From: Brachybacterium sp. EE-P12
Lineage (GTDB): Bacteria; Actinomycetota; Actinomycetes; Actinomycetales; Dermabacteraceae
Reading direction: 5' to 3'
NCBI RefSeq assembly: GCF_003711805.1
Contig: NZ_QXCP01000004.1
Coordinates: 620,001-684,000 of the forward strand
DNA length: 64,000 nt
Shown: positions 37,792 through 47,425 of the stretch, one piece after another
Layout of the letters: every line of letters begins with the position of its first letter
How positions within the stretch are numbered: position 1 is the stretch's first letter
Made by a program: the position numbers and the translations under genes
Notes under the pieces: model-generated
What the model saw: the letters and a program-made list of their open reading frames with translations, nothing else
Told to the model about the DNA's origin: nothing
Database searches by the model: none

Positions 37792-37914
37792 CTGGGGAAC
37801 ACTCTCGCGGGGAAGCGCGTTGGGCTGGACGTGATGACGACGACGTTCCGCATCCCAGAGGTGCATGAGAAGTTCATCCAGAGTCACCAGAGTCAGAGGA
37901 AGGGAGGAAGGTCC

Positions 37915-38220
37915 ATGATCCTGTTCCGTCAGGAGCTGGGGGACGTGCTGCGAGACGCGCGCCGCGCCCAGGGCCGCACGCTGCGGCAGGTGTCCTCCGA
38001 CGCGCGGGTCTCGCTGGGCTACCTCAGCGAGATCGAGCGCGGGCAGAAGGAGGCCTCGAGCGAGCTGCTGGTCTCCGTGACCGACGCCCTGGGGCTCCCG
38101 CTGTCCTTCGTGCTGCGCGAGGTCTCCGACCGCATCGCGGTCGCCGAGCGCGTGACGATCCCGGACACCGTCCCCGAGGGCCTCGCCGACGGCACCGCGC
38201 CGCTGGTCGGCGCCAGCTGA
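37915..38220 (+). CDS. clgR: XRE-family transcriptional regulator ClgR
   Basis: The product has 101 residues. The helix-turn-helix covers [57 protein letters not shown], nearly identical in pattern to ClgR, the activator of clp protease genes in actinobacteria. ATG 37915 follows a very strong AGGGAGGAAGG; a longer frame (starting [10 protein letters not shown]) exists but is less likely. Position between cinA and recA is typical. Short C-terminal tail, as in family members that are Clp substrates. Confidence 0.85.
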   Translation: MILFRQELGDVLRDARRAQGRTLRQVSSDARVSLGYLSEIERGQKEASSELLVSVTDALGLPLSFVLREVSDRIAVAERVTIPDTVPEGLADGTAPLVGAS

Positions 38221-38221
38221 G

Positions 38222-38446
38222 GTGCGCCGCAGCGAGTTCGCCGAACTGGCCGACCACGTGTTCGGCCCGTCGCTGGCCCGCACCTACACCCACGACCTCG
38301 TGCTCGAGGAGATCGGTGGCCTGAGCGCCGCCGAGGCCCTCGAGCGCGGGGTCGCCGTGCGTGCGGTGTGGAACGCGCTGTGCGATGCGATGGAGATCCC
38401 CGAGTCCGCGCGCTGGGAGATCCCCGTCGAGCAGCGACGACGCTGA
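38222..38446 (+). CDS. DUF3046-domain protein
   Basis: The product has 74 residues: RRSEFAELADHVFGPSLARTYTHDLVLEEIGGLSAAEALERGVAVRAVWNALCDAMEIPESARW in order, the complete DUF3046 pattern. This small protein of unknown function lies between clgR and recA across actinobacteria. GTG start one base after the clgR stop, so it is probably coupled. No membrane segments or cysteine cluster beyond a single Cys. Confidence 0.85.
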   Translation: MRRSEFAELADHVFGPSLARTYTHDLVLEEIGGLSAAEALERGVAVRAVWNALCDAMEIPESARWEIPVEQRRR

Positions 38447-38560
38447 GAGAGCCGTCCCGGCGGACCGCGCCGGCGCGGCGCATCGGTGCGCAGCGGTGCG
38501 CCCCGCCGGAGCCGGACGTGCCCGAACACGCCGCGCGACACGCCCCGGAACGACTTGTGT

Positions 38561-38576
38561 TCGAACGTCTGTTCGG
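38561..38576 (+). promoter_or_regulatory. LexA SOS box in the recA promoter
   Basis: TCGAACGTCTGTTCGG matches the actinobacterial/Bacillus-type box TCGAAC-N4-GTTCGA with one mismatch in the last base. It abuts the -10 TAGTCT at 38577-38582, so LexA would block RNA polymerase directly. Confidence 0.85.
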
Positions 38577-38582
38577 TAGTCT
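38577..38582 (+). promoter_or_regulatory. -10 element (TAGTCT) of recA
   Basis: TAGTCT directly follows the SOS box and would start transcription about 155 nt before the recA ATG, leaving a long leader. Confidence 0.5.
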
Positions 38583-38744
38583 GTGTCCGTCGGTCCCCGG
38601 GCACCGCGCCCGCCTCAGCACCTCTCCTCCCCAGCACCCGTCATCCACAGGGGCTGCGGGGCAGCGGCGAATGTCGGGGTCGGCGCCTACTGTGGCCGCA
38701 CGGTCACCACGTCGGCTCGCCCGGCCCTCAGGAAGGAACACCCC

Positions 38745-39866
<1,122 letters not shown>

Positions 39867-39869
39867 GCG

Positions 39870-40547
39870 ATGGCTTCGGAGCACCACCCCGGCGGCGCCG
39901 GCGACCAGCAGGTCGTCGGCGCCGCCGACGTCCGCGCCGAGGAGCACGTCCCGGACCCTGTGCGCGATCGCCTCGCGGCCCGCACGCGGGAGATCCTCGA
40001 GCGGCCTCGGCCGGCCGCGAGCGAGGAGCAGGTCGCGCGCGAGAAGGCGGTCGTCCACGAGTGCCGGTACCTGATGCGCCTGCTGTCGACGCGGCGCCGC
40101 ACGGACGGGGAGATGCGTCTCCGCCTGTCCGAGCGGGAGGTCCCCGCCGACGTCGCCCACGAGGTGATGGCCCGGATCGACCGGGCCGGACTCATCGACG
40201 ACGCCGCCTTCGCCCGGGATTGGGTCCAGCAGCGTCGAGCCCTGCGCTCGCTCGGCGACGAGGCGCTGCGCCGCGAGCTCGAGCAGCGTCGCGTCGACGC
40301 CGTGCACATCGAGGCCGCGCTGGGCGAGGGCGAGAGCGACGAGGAGCAGCGCTGCCGCGAGCTCGTCCGCTCGCGCCTCGGCCCGCGCGACCGTGATCTG
40401 CTGCGCGCCGAACGGGACGGCGCCCACCGCCGGCGCCTCTCCCGCCGCCTCGACGCGCTGCTGACCCGCAAGGGCTATCCCGGAGACCTCGCCGTCCACG
40501 TCATCGCCGGCGAGCTGCGCGCGGCGGCGGAGGACCCGGCCGCCTGA
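39870..40547 (+). CDS. recX: RecA regulatory protein RecX
   Basis: The product has 225 residues. RecX limits RecA filament growth. Three helical repeats are visible: [82 protein letters not shown] and RRLDALLTRKGYPGDLAVHVI. The N-terminal ~50 residues are an acidic extension common in actinobacteria. ATG lies 3 nt after the recA stop, so it is cotranscribed and SOS-regulated. Confidence 0.9.
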   Translation: MASEHHPGGAGDQQVVGAADVRAEEHVPDPVRDRLAARTREILERPRPAASEEQVAREKAVVHECRYLMRLLSTRRRTDGEMRLRLSEREVPADVAHEVMARIDRAGLIDDAAFARDWVQQRRALRSLGDEALRRELEQRRVDAVHIEAALGEGESDEEQRCRELVRSRLGPRDRDLLRAERDGAHRRRLSRRLDALLTRKGYPGDLAVHVIAGELRAAAEDPAA

Positions 40548-40593
40548 TAGCAGGGTCCGAGCGCGGGCCGTCCGAGCCCTGGGCAGGGCGCGG

Positions 40594-41466
40594 TCAGGGC
40601 ATCGGGGGAGTGCCCACCACGCGCGCCGGGGCGCGGCGGGCGAAGCTGCTGCGACGCTGCACCCACACCGCCAGCCGCGAGAGGCTGATGTTCAGCGCGA
40701 TGTACACCGCGGCGCCCACCGTCAGCAGCGGCAGCAGGTACTGCGCGTTGGTCAGCGCATCCGCCACCCGGCTCACGCTGCGCAGCAGCTCCGCGTAGCC
40801 GACGATGTAGCCGAGCGAGGAGTCCTTCACGAGCACCACGCCCTGCGCGATCAGCGAGGGCATCATCATCCGCACCGCCTGCGGCAGCTGGATGTCCCGG
40901 TAGGTGAGGAAGCGCCCCATCCCCAGCGACTCGGCCGCCTCCGTCTGCCCCTTGGGCAGGGCCGCGATCCCGGCGCGCAGGATCTCCGCGAACACCGCCG
41001 CGTTGTACAGCGTCAGCCCGAACACCACCGCGATCAGCTGCGTCGCCCCGGGCAGCACCAGGATCCCGAAGAACATCACCAGCACCACCGGCAGCCCCCG
41101 GAAGAACTCCGTGATCGCGATGACCAGCCAGCGCAGCGGCGCGAAGGGCGAGGAGCGCAGGGAGACCAGCACCAGCGCCAGCAGCGCCGCGAGCGGCAGC
41201 GCGATCGCGGCGGCGATCAGCGTGTTCAGCAGCCCCCGGAACACCGCCTGCCACACGTGGCGCGTCTCGAACCCGGCGAAGTTCGTCGGCACGTCCACCA
41301 GCACCAGCCAGCGGTCGTCGAAGGCGCCGTTGCGGGCGAGGAGGGCCACGAGCCCGCCGCCCAGCAGGACCAGGACCACCGCGAGGACGATCGAGATGCG
41401 TCTCTCCCGCGCCTTCTCCTCGGGGCCGGCGACGTCGTAGAGGACGGGTCCGGTGCTGCTGCTCAT
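40594..41466 (-). CDS. gluD: Glutamate-type ABC transporter permease (GluD-like)
   Basis: The product has 290 residues. An N-terminal helix at about 25-46 is followed by the HisM-type permease core: LLNTLIAAAIALPLAALLALVL, ITEFFRGLPVVLVMFFGILVLP, and the ATPase-contact EAA loop ILRAGIAALPKGQTEAAESLGMGRFLTYRDIQLPQAVRMMMPSL. Last gene of a four-gene polar amino acid uptake operon. ATG overlaps the gluC stop. The gluABCD order beside recX and miaB matches the corynebacterial glutamate importer, but specificity is inferred. Confidence 0.88.
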   Translation of the reverse strand: MSSSTGPVLYDVAGPEEKARERRISIVLAVVLVLLGGGLVALLARNGAFDDRWLVLVDVPTNFAGFETRHVWQAVFRGLLNTLIAAAIALPLAALLALVLVSLRSSPFAPLRWLVIAITEFFRGLPVVLVMFFGILVLPGATQLIAVVFGLTLYNAAVFAEILRAGIAALPKGQTEAAESLGMGRFLTYRDIQLPQAVRMMMPSLIAQGVVLVKDSSLGYIVGYAELLRSVSRVADALTNAQYLLPLLTVGAAVYIALNISLSRLAVWVQRRSSFARRAPARVVGTPPMP

Positions 41467-42110
41467 CGCGCGAACGCCACCTTCCGTTCGAGCCGTCCGG
41501 CCAGCTGGCCGAGCGGGATGCAGATGACGAGATAGAACAGCGCCACGCCGAGCAGGATCGCGATGACGTCGGCGGAGTACACGTTCGTCAGCCGCCGCGA
41601 CATCGCGAACAGCTCGAACACCCCGAAGGCGCCCGCGACCGAGGTGTTCTTCACCAGCGCGATCAGCACGCTGATCAGCGGCGGGATCGCGGTGCGGAAC
41701 GCCTGGGGCAGCACCACGATCAGGAGGTTCTGCCGGAAGGACATCCCCAGCGACCGGGCCGCCTCGGCCTGGCCGACGGCGACCGAGTTGATCCCCGAGC
41801 GCACCGCCTCCGCCACGAAGGCCGAGGTGTAGCAGGTCAGGGCGATCGTCGCGGCGGTGCGGTAGTCGAAGGCGAAGCCGATCGAGGGGGTGACGAAGAC
41901 GTAGAAGAAGAACACGATCGTCAGCGGGGTGTTGCGCAGGAACTCCGTGTAGGCGGTGGCGACCAGCCGCAGCGGCCGGTAGGGGGAGACCCGCAGCCCT
42001 GCCACGATCGTGCCGACCACGAGGGCGAGGAGCCCGGAGATCACCGCGAGCGACAGCGTCGTGCTGAAGGCGTTCCACAGCATCTCTCGCTCGATGAGGA
42101 AGGTTCCCAT
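41463..42110 (-). CDS. gluC: Glutamate-type ABC transporter permease (GluC-like)
   Basis: The product has 215 residues. HisM/GlnP-type permease: AFSTTLSLAVISGLLALVVGTIVAGLRV, AYTEFLRNTPLTIVFFFYVF, and EAA loop VRSGINSVAVGQAEAARSLGMSFRQNLLIVVLPQAFRTAIPPLISVLIALVKNTS. Pairs with GluD in the membrane. Separated from gluB by 80 nt. Confidence 0.88.
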   Translation of the reverse strand: MGTFLIEREMLWNAFSTTLSLAVISGLLALVVGTIVAGLRVSPYRPLRLVATAYTEFLRNTPLTIVFFFYVFVTPSIGFAFDYRTAATIALTCYTSAFVAEAVRSGINSVAVGQAEAARSLGMSFRQNLLIVVLPQAFRTAIPPLISVLIALVKNTSVAGAFGVFELFAMSRRLTNVYSADVIAILLGVALFYLVICIPLGQLAGRLERKVAFAR

Positions 42111-42190
42111 GAAGGCTCCTGGCAGGTGGCGTCGGCTCGCGGGCGGCGAGCGGGGCAGGGGCGCGGGCCGGGTGCCCGCGCCCCCGGCGG

Positions 42191-43078
42191 TCAGTAGCGG
42201 TCCACCGCCGGCGGGTCCGGCGTGGGCAGCACCACCCCGGCGGTGTCCTCCCAGGCCTTCGCCCAGGAGCCGTCCTCGTAGGCCGCCTCGAGGGTGTCGT
42301 TGAGGAAGGCGCGGAAGTCGTCATCGCCCTTGGCCAGCCCCACCCCGTAGGGCTCATCCGTGAAGGTCTCCCCGTCGTTGACCAGCTTGAGGTTGTCCGG
42401 ATCGGATTCGACGAAGCCCGCGAGGATGACATTGTCCGTGGTGACCACGTCGACCTGCCCGTTGATCAGCGCGGTGACGCAGTTGGAGTAGGTGTCGAAG
42501 TTGACCAGCTCGGCGTCGGGGTGGTTGTCGAGGATGTACTGCGCCGGTGTGGAGCCCTCCACGGAGGCGACCTTCTTGCCGGCCAGCGAGTCCTCGCCGG
42601 TGATGTCCTCGTTGTCCACGAGCACCATCAGCGCCTGGCCGGCGACGTAGTACGGGCCGGCGAAATCCACGACCTCCTTGCGGGTGTCGTTGATGGTGTA
42701 TGTCGCCACTACGATGTCGACCTGCCCGTTCTCGATGAACGGCTCGCGGTTGGCGGAGACGGTCTCGGTCCACTCGATGCCGTCGGCGTCGATCCCGAGG
42801 GCGCCCGCGAGGATCTTGCCGATCTCGACGTCGAAGCCGACGGGCTTCCCGTCGGGCCCGGCCTGGCCGAACAGGGGCTGGTCGAACTTCGTGCCGATCG
42901 TGATCTTCCCGGCGTCGGCGAGCTTCGCCATCGTCGAGCCCTCGGGGAAGTCGGCGGTGTCGACCTCGGCGACCTCGGGCTCCTCGTCCCCGCCCCCGCC
43001 GCAGGCGGCGAGGCCCAGGGCTGCGGCGGCGCCGACGGTGCCGGAGAGGAAGAGGCGACGGTTCAAGGGGCTGGCCAT
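42191..43078 (-). CDS. gluB: Glutamate-type ABC transporter substrate-binding lipoprotein (GluB-like)
   Basis: The product has 295 residues. Signal: LNRRLFLSGTVGAAAALGLAAC, where NRRLFLSG looks twin-arginine-like and LAAC is the lipobox (Cys26). The mature protein is a family 3 solute-binding protein (KITIGTKFDQPLFG, GFDVEIGKILAGALGI, FIENGQVDIVVATYTINDTRKEVVDFAGPYY, KVASVEGSTPAQYI, TALINGQVDVVTTDNVILAGF). It captures an acidic/polar amino acid outside the membrane. Confidence 0.9.
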   Translation of the reverse strand: MASPLNRRLFLSGTVGAAAALGLAACGGGGDEEPEVAEVDTADFPEGSTMAKLADAGKITIGTKFDQPLFGQAGPDGKPVGFDVEIGKILAGALGIDADGIEWTETVSANREPFIENGQVDIVVATYTINDTRKEVVDFAGPYYVAGQALMVLVDNEDITGEDSLAGKKVASVEGSTPAQYILDNHPDAELVNFDTYSNCVTALINGQVDVVTTDNVILAGFVESDPDNLKLVNDGETFTDEPYGVGLAKGDDDFRAFLNDTLEAAYEDGSWAKAWEDTAGVVLPTPDPPAVDRY

Positions 43079-43152
43079 GATGTTCTCCTTCGGTCGGGTG
43101 GTGCAGGGTCGTGGCGGGAGGCGACGGTGCCTCCCGCGGCGATGCGGTGTGG

Positions 43153-43935
43153 TCAGTGGTGGAGGATCTTGCCCAGGAAGTCCTTCGCACGGTCGGTCTC
43201 GGGGGAGGAGAAGAACGCCTCCGGCTCGCGCACCTCGACGATGCGGCCGGAGTCCATGAACACCACCCGGTCGGCAGTGCGGCGGGCGAAGCCCATCTCG
43301 TGGGTCACCACGATCATGGTCATGCCCTCCTTCGCCAGGTCGGTCATGACCTGGATGACCTCGCTGATCATCTCCGGGTCCAGCGCGGAGGTCGGCTCGT
43401 CGAAGAGCATCACCTTGGGCTTCATCGCGAGGGAGCGGGCGATCGCGACCCGCTGCTGCTGGCCGCCGGAGAGCTGAGCGGGGAGCTTGTCCGCCTGATC
43501 GGCGACGCCCACGCGCTCCAGCAGCGCCATCCCCTCCTTCTCTGCCCTCGCGCGGGGGACGCCCTTGACCTTGATCGGTGCGACGGTGACGTTCTGCAGC
43601 ACCGTCTTGTGGGCGAAGAGGTTGAAGGACTGGAACACCATCCCCACCTCGGAGCGCAGCGCTGCGAGACCCTTCCCGGAGGTGGGCAGCACGCGTCCGT
43701 CGATGCGGATCTCGCCCTCGTCGACGGTCTCGAGGCGGTTGATCGTGCGGCACAGGGTCGACTTGCCCGAGCCCGAGGGGCCCAGCACCACCACGACCTC
43801 GCCCGCGGCGACCTCGAGCTCGATGTCCTTCAGCACGTGCAGCTCGCCGAAGTGCTTCTGCACCCCGGTGAGCTCGACGAGGGGCCGCGCCGGCGAGGAG
43901 GACCCGCCCGCGGCATCCGGTGTGGTGTGCGTCAT
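43153..43935 (-). CDS. gluA: Glutamate-type ABC transporter ATP-binding protein (GluA-like)
   Basis: The product has 260 residues. Complete ABC ATPase: Walker A GPSGSGKS at 52-59, Q-loop MVFQSFNLF, signature LSGGQQQR, Walker [17 protein letters not shown]-loop [10 protein letters not shown]. First gene of the operon. TAGCGT ends 6 nt before the ATG, so translation may be leaderless. The gap to miaB (160 nt) holds the divergent promoters. Confidence 0.93.
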   Translation of the reverse strand: MTHTTPDAAGGSSSPARPLVELTGVQKHFGELHVLKDIELEVAAGEVVVVLGPSGSGKSTLCRTINRLETVDEGEIRIDGRVLPTSGKGLAALRSEVGMVFQSFNLFAHKTVLQNVTVAPIKVKGVPRARAEKEGMALLERVGVADQADKLPAQLSGGQQQRVAIARSLAMKPKVMLFDEPTSALDPEMISEVIQVMTDLAKEGMTMIVVTHEMGFARRTADRVVFMDSGRIVEVREPEAFFSSPETDRAKDFLGKILHH

Positions 43936-43941
43936 ATGTGC

Positions 43942-43947
43942 ACGCTA
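43942..43947 (-). promoter_or_regulatory. -10 element (TAGCGT), leaderless gluA start
   Basis: On the minus strand TAGCGT is followed by 6 nt and the gluA ATG. It fits the same leaderless layout seen at other genes in this window. Confidence 0.4.
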
Positions 43948-44080
43948 TGGCACCAGCTCCCGTCCACCGGGCCGCAAGGGTCCACCGTCATGATCTTGTG
44001 ACCTTGGCACCGCGGTCGGATCGGGGCGATGGGGGAGGGATCACGCCGCCCTGCGGCGCGTCCGCACGCACTCCGCGCCG

Positions 44081-44086
44081 TACCCT
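44081..44086 (+). promoter_or_regulatory. -10 element (TACCCT) of miaB
   Basis: TACCCT ends 9 nt before the ATG, giving a predicted leader of only two or three nucleotides. Confidence 0.45.
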
Positions 44087-44095
44087 GGGACCACC

Positions 44096-45661
44096 ATGTC
44101 TCTCACCGCTCCCTCCCCGCAGCGCGGCACCTATCAGGTGCGGACCTTCGGCTGCCAGATGAACGTGCACGACTCCGAGCGCCTCACCGGCATGCTCGAG
44201 GACTCGGGATACACCGCCGCTCCCGAGGGCGCGGATCCGCGGCGCGGCGAGGTCGACGTGATCGTGTTCAACACCTGCGCGGTCCGGGAGAACGCCGACA
44301 ACAAGCTCTACGGGACTCTCGGCGGCCTCCGCCCCGGCAAGGACGCGAACCACGGCATGCAGATCGCCGTCGGCGGCTGCCTCGCGCAGAAGGACCGCGC
44401 CGCGATCGTCGAGCGCGCCCCGTGGGTCGACGTCGTCTTCGGCACCCACAACATCGGCTCCCTGCCGGTGCTGCTGGACCGGGCCCGGCACAACGCCGAG
44501 GCGCAGGTCGAGATCCTCGAGTCCCTCGACGTGTTCCCCTCGACCCTGCCCACGAGGCGCGAGTCCGCCTACGCGGCCTGGGTGTCGATCTCCGTGGGCT
44601 GCAACAACACCTGCACCTTCTGCATCGTCCCGTCCCTGCGCGGCAAGGAGAAGGACCGCCGCCCCGGGGACGTGCTCGCCGAGGTGCGCGACGTCGTCGA
44701 CTCCGGCGCGATCGAGGTGACCCTGCTGGGTCAGAACGTGAACTCCTACGGCGTGGAGTTCGGTGACCGCGGCGCCTTCGCGAAGCTGCTGCGCGCCTGC
44801 GGCGACGTCGAGGGGCTCGAGCGGGTGCGCTTCACCTCCCCTCACCCGGCGATGTTCACCGACGACGTCATCGACGCGATGGCCGAGACGCCGAACGTCA
44901 TGCCGCAGCTGCACATGCCGCTGCAGTCCGGCTCCGACGACGTGCTGCGGCGCATGAAGCGCTCCTACCGCTCCAAGAAGTTCCTCGGGATCCTGGACCG
45001 GGTCCGCGCACGGATCCCCGAGGCCGCGATCACCACGGACATCATCGTCGGCTTCCCCGGCGAGACCGAGGACGACTTCCAGCGCACCCTCGAGGTGGTC
45101 GAGGCCTCCCGCTTCGCCAGCGCCTTCACCTTCCAGTACTCGATCCGCCCCGGCACCCCGGCCGCGACGATGGAGGACCAGATCCCCAAGGAGGTCGTCC
45201 AGGAGCGCTTCGAGCGTCTCGTCGCCCTCCAGGACCGCATCACCCATGAGGAGAACCGCGCTCTGGAGGGGCGTGCGGTGGAGATCCTCGTCGCCGAGGG
45301 CGAAGGGGACCGGGACGCGCAGACGCAGCGGCTCTCCGGCCGCTCCCGCGACCACCGCCTGGTGCACTTCTCCCTCCCCGCGGATCTGCCCGCGGCGCAG
45401 CGGCCGCGGCCCGGCGACCTCGTCACCGCGACCGTCACCCACGCCGCGCCGCACTACCTCCTCGCCGACAGCGCGCTCCAGGGCGCGGCAGCCCTCGCGC
45501 CGGACGATCCGCGGTTCTCGGTGCGCCGCACCCGCTCGGGCGATGCCTGGGAGGCGGGAGTGCAGGGCCTGGACGCAGGCGGGGCCTGCGGCACCGGGCA
45601 CGGCGGAGAGGCGGTGGCCGGCCCGGTGGTCCTCGGGATGCCGAGCCTGCGGCGCGGCTGA
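44096..45661 (+). CDS. miaB: tRNA-2-methylthio-N6-isopentenyladenosine-37 synthase MiaB
   Basis: The product has 521 residues. It adds the methylthio group to i6A37 of tRNAs, acting after MiaA. The UPF0004 domain shows [14 protein letters not shown] and [17 protein letters not shown], with Cys ligands of the auxiliary cluster. Radical SAM cluster motif CNNTCTFC begins at Cys169. [35 protein letters not shown] and [15 protein letters not shown] follow, then a TRAM domain. The C-terminal ~60 residues extend beyond the family norm. A 16-bp stem terminator follows. Confidence 0.95.
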   Translation: MSLTAPSPQRGTYQVRTFGCQMNVHDSERLTGMLEDSGYTAAPEGADPRRGEVDVIVFNTCAVRENADNKLYGTLGGLRPGKDANHGMQIAVGGCLAQKDRAAIVERAPWVDVVFGTHNIGSLPVLLDRARHNAEAQVEILESLDVFPSTLPTRRESAYAAWVSISVGCNNTCTFCIVPSLRGKEKDRRPGDVLAEVRDVVDSGAIEVTLLGQNVNSYGVEFGDRGAFAKLLRACGDVEGLERVRFTSPHPAMFTDDVIDAMAETPNVMPQLHMPLQSGSDDVLRRMKRSYRSKKFLGILDRVRARIPEAAITTDIIVGFPGETEDDFQRTLEVVEASRFASAFTFQYSIRPGTPAATMEDQIPKEVVQERFERLVALQDRITHEENRALEGRAVEILVAEGEGDRDAQTQRLSGRSRDHRLVHFSLPADLPAAQRPRPGDLVTATVTHAAPHYLLADSALQGAAALAPDDPRFSVRRTRSGDAWEAGVQGLDAGGACGTGHGGEAVAGPVVLGMPSLRRG

Positions 45662-45673
45662 GCCCCGCACACG

Positions 45674-45719
45674 GACGAGCCGGGGACCCCGCGCCGCGGC
45701 GCAGGGTCCCCGGCTCGTC
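45674..45719. terminator. Strong bidirectional terminator between miaB and the YbjN gene
   Basis: A perfect 16-bp stem (GACGAGCCGGGGACCC and its complement) encloses a 14-nt GC-rich loop between convergent stops. Confidence 0.85.
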
Positions 45720-45740
45720 ACGTCGGCCGCGGCCGAGGAG

Positions 45741-46226
45741 TCAGGTGTCGAGCTCGTCGAGCTCGGGGCCGAGCCGCTCCTCCAGGCTGTGGAAGAAGGC
45801 GATCACGGTGCTCAGGCCGCACTTGATCGCGCTGTCGATCTGGGAGTCGAGGGCGCCGGCGCGGAAGTCAGCGGCCAGCTCGCCGTACACGCCGAGGAGC
45901 CCCTCGGACTCCCGGCGCACGTAGACCTTCGGCCAGATGCGGTTCATGTTCCACTCGTTGCAGAGCTTGATCATCTGCACCTTGCGGGTGACGTCCACCG
46001 TATGGCTCCAGCGGCCGCGGGTCTGCAGCACGCCGAGATCCTCCCCGGTGAGCATGAACTGGAAGCGGTAGTCGTCGAAGCGCGCGCGGACGATCTCCGC
46101 GTGCTCATCGTCCTCGACGAAGGCGTAGCCATGGCGGTTCAGGCTCTCCTCGAGCCGCGCCATGCTCACAGGAGCCAGACCAGCGGTCGAGTCCGTCTTC
46201 TCAGGGGACTCGTTCGGTGCAATCAC
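45741..46226 (-). CDS. YbjN-domain protein
   Basis: The product has 161 residues. The pattern LEESLNRHGYAFVEDDEHAEIVRARFDDYRFQFMLTGEDLGVLQTRGRW, KLCNEWNMNRIWPKVYVRR, LGVYGELAADFRAG, is that of the YbjN family, related to type III secretion chaperone folds. Its function in actinobacteria is not established. GTG 46226 is chosen because GAGGTGGGA precedes it; ATG 46163 is an alternative. The gene lies between miaB and miaA. Confidence 0.78.
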   Translation of the reverse strand: MIAPNESPEKTDSTAGLAPVSMARLEESLNRHGYAFVEDDEHAEIVRARFDDYRFQFMLTGEDLGVLQTRGRWSHTVDVTRKVQMIKLCNEWNMNRIWPKVYVRRESEGLLGVYGELAADFRAGALDSQIDSAIKCGLSTVIAFFHSLEERLGPELDELDT

Positions 46227-46431
46227 TTCCCACCTCGGGGGTTCGACGTAGAGCGGGGCCGATCCGTCCGGGCCGGATCGCGGATCACCCTACTCCCTCC
46301 GCGGGGCGGCGGCACCTGCCAGGCGCTCGGCGGCGGTCGGTGAGTCCTCCCACATCGTCCGGGCGACGGCACGACGGCCGACAGGAGAGCGCCCGCTCCC
46401 GGTCCGGCCCCTGAGCGCCCGATCCGCCCCT

Positions 46432-46437
46432 TAGAGT
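46432..46437 (+). promoter_or_regulatory. -10 element (TAGAGT), leaderless miaA start
   Basis: TAGAGT ends 6 nt before the GTG at 46444; no ribosome site is visible. Confidence 0.5.
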
Positions 46438-46443
46438 GCTGCT

Positions 46444-47415
46444 GTGGAGCACAGCGAGCAGGATCCGGGGCCGACGGGCGCGCGCAGCCCGCTGATCGCC
46501 GTGGTCGGTGCGACCGCCACGGGGAAGTCCGATCTCGCGATCGCGCTCGCGCAGCACCTGGACGGGGAGGTCGTCAACGCCGATGCGCTCCAGCTCTACC
46601 GGGGGATGGACATCGGCACCGCGAAGGTCACCGAGCAGGAGCGCGCCGCAGTGCCCCACCACCTGCTGGACGTGCTCGAGGTCACCGAGGAGGCCAGCGT
46701 CTCGGCCTACCAGCGCGCGGCCCGCGCGGCGATCGACGCGATCCGCGCCCGGGGGCGCACGCCGATCCTCGTGGGCGGCTCCGGTCTGTACGTGCGGGCC
46801 GCGCTCGACGACATCGAGTTCCCGCCCACGGACGCCGACCTCCGCGCCCGCCTCGAGCAGCGCGCGCAGCAGGAGGGGACCGAGGCCCTGCACCGCGAAC
46901 TCGCCGCGAGGGATCCCGAGGCCGCAGGCATCATCGGGCCGCGCGATGCCCGACGGATCGTGCGCGCGCTCGAGGTGGGCACCCTCACGGGGAGGCCCTT
47001 CACCGCCTTCCTGCCGCGCCCCCTGTACGTCGACCCCGCCACCGTCCAGATCGCGCCGCGCTGGGACCGCACGGTCCTGCACGAGCGCATCGCCCGGCGC
47101 GTGGAGCGGATGGTGGAGCAGGGGCTGCTCGAGGAGATCCGCGACCTGCGAGACCAGGGCCTGGACCGGGGACAGACCGCCCGTCGTGCCATCGGCTACG
47201 AGCAGGGCCTCGCCGTCCTCGACGGCACCCTGAGCTGCGCGCAGGCGATCCAGGACACGATCGCCGGCACCCGTCGGCTCATCCGCAAGCAGGACACCTG
47301 GTTCCGCCGCGACCGACGCATCACCTGGCTCGACGGGGGAGCGGAGGACCTGCTCGAACACGCTCTGGAGGTCATCGAGGCGCATACCGCAGCGAGCGGT
47401 CCGGCCCGGTCGTAG
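46444..47415 (+). CDS. miaA: tRNA dimethylallyltransferase MiaA
   Basis: The product has 323 residues. It transfers the dimethylallyl group to A37. P-loop GATATGKSD at 22-30, then VVNADALQLYRGMDIGTAK, HHLLDVLEVTEEASVSAYQRAARAAI, ILVGGSGLYVRAALD, DARRIVRALEV, ARRAIGYEQGLAVL and the zinc-less C-terminal KQDTWFRRDRRITWLD. The enzyme needs DMAPP, which makes a working isoprenoid source essential even though dxr and ispG are stumps here. Its TAG stop forms the first bases of the dapF -10. Confidence 0.95.
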   Translation: MEHSEQDPGPTGARSPLIAVVGATATGKSDLAIALAQHLDGEVVNADALQLYRGMDIGTAKVTEQERAAVPHHLLDVLEVTEEASVSAYQRAARAAIDAIRARGRTPILVGGSGLYVRAALDDIEFPPTDADLRARLEQRAQQEGTEALHRELAARDPEAAGIIGPRDARRIVRALEVGTLTGRPFTAFLPRPLYVDPATVQIAPRWDRTVLHERIARRVERMVEQGLLEEIRDLRDQGLDRGQTARRAIGYEQGLAVLDGTLSCAQAIQDTIAGTRRLIRKQDTWFRRDRRITWLDGGAEDLLEHALEVIEAHTAASGPARS

Positions 47416-47418
47416 GCT
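47413..47418 (+). promoter_or_regulatory. -10 element (TAGGCT), leaderless dapF start, overlapping the miaA stop
   Basis: TAGGCT ends 7 nt before the ATG at 47426. Its TAG is also the miaA stop codon, so one trinucleotide would serve both uses. Confidence 0.45.
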
Positions 47419-47425
47419 TTCGCCC

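Noticed and set aside
37801-37825. ClgR binding palindrome CGC-N5-GCG in front of clgR
   Set aside because: The nearest match has a 6-nt spacer (CGC-GGGGAA-GCG) and weak flanks, so it is not counted.
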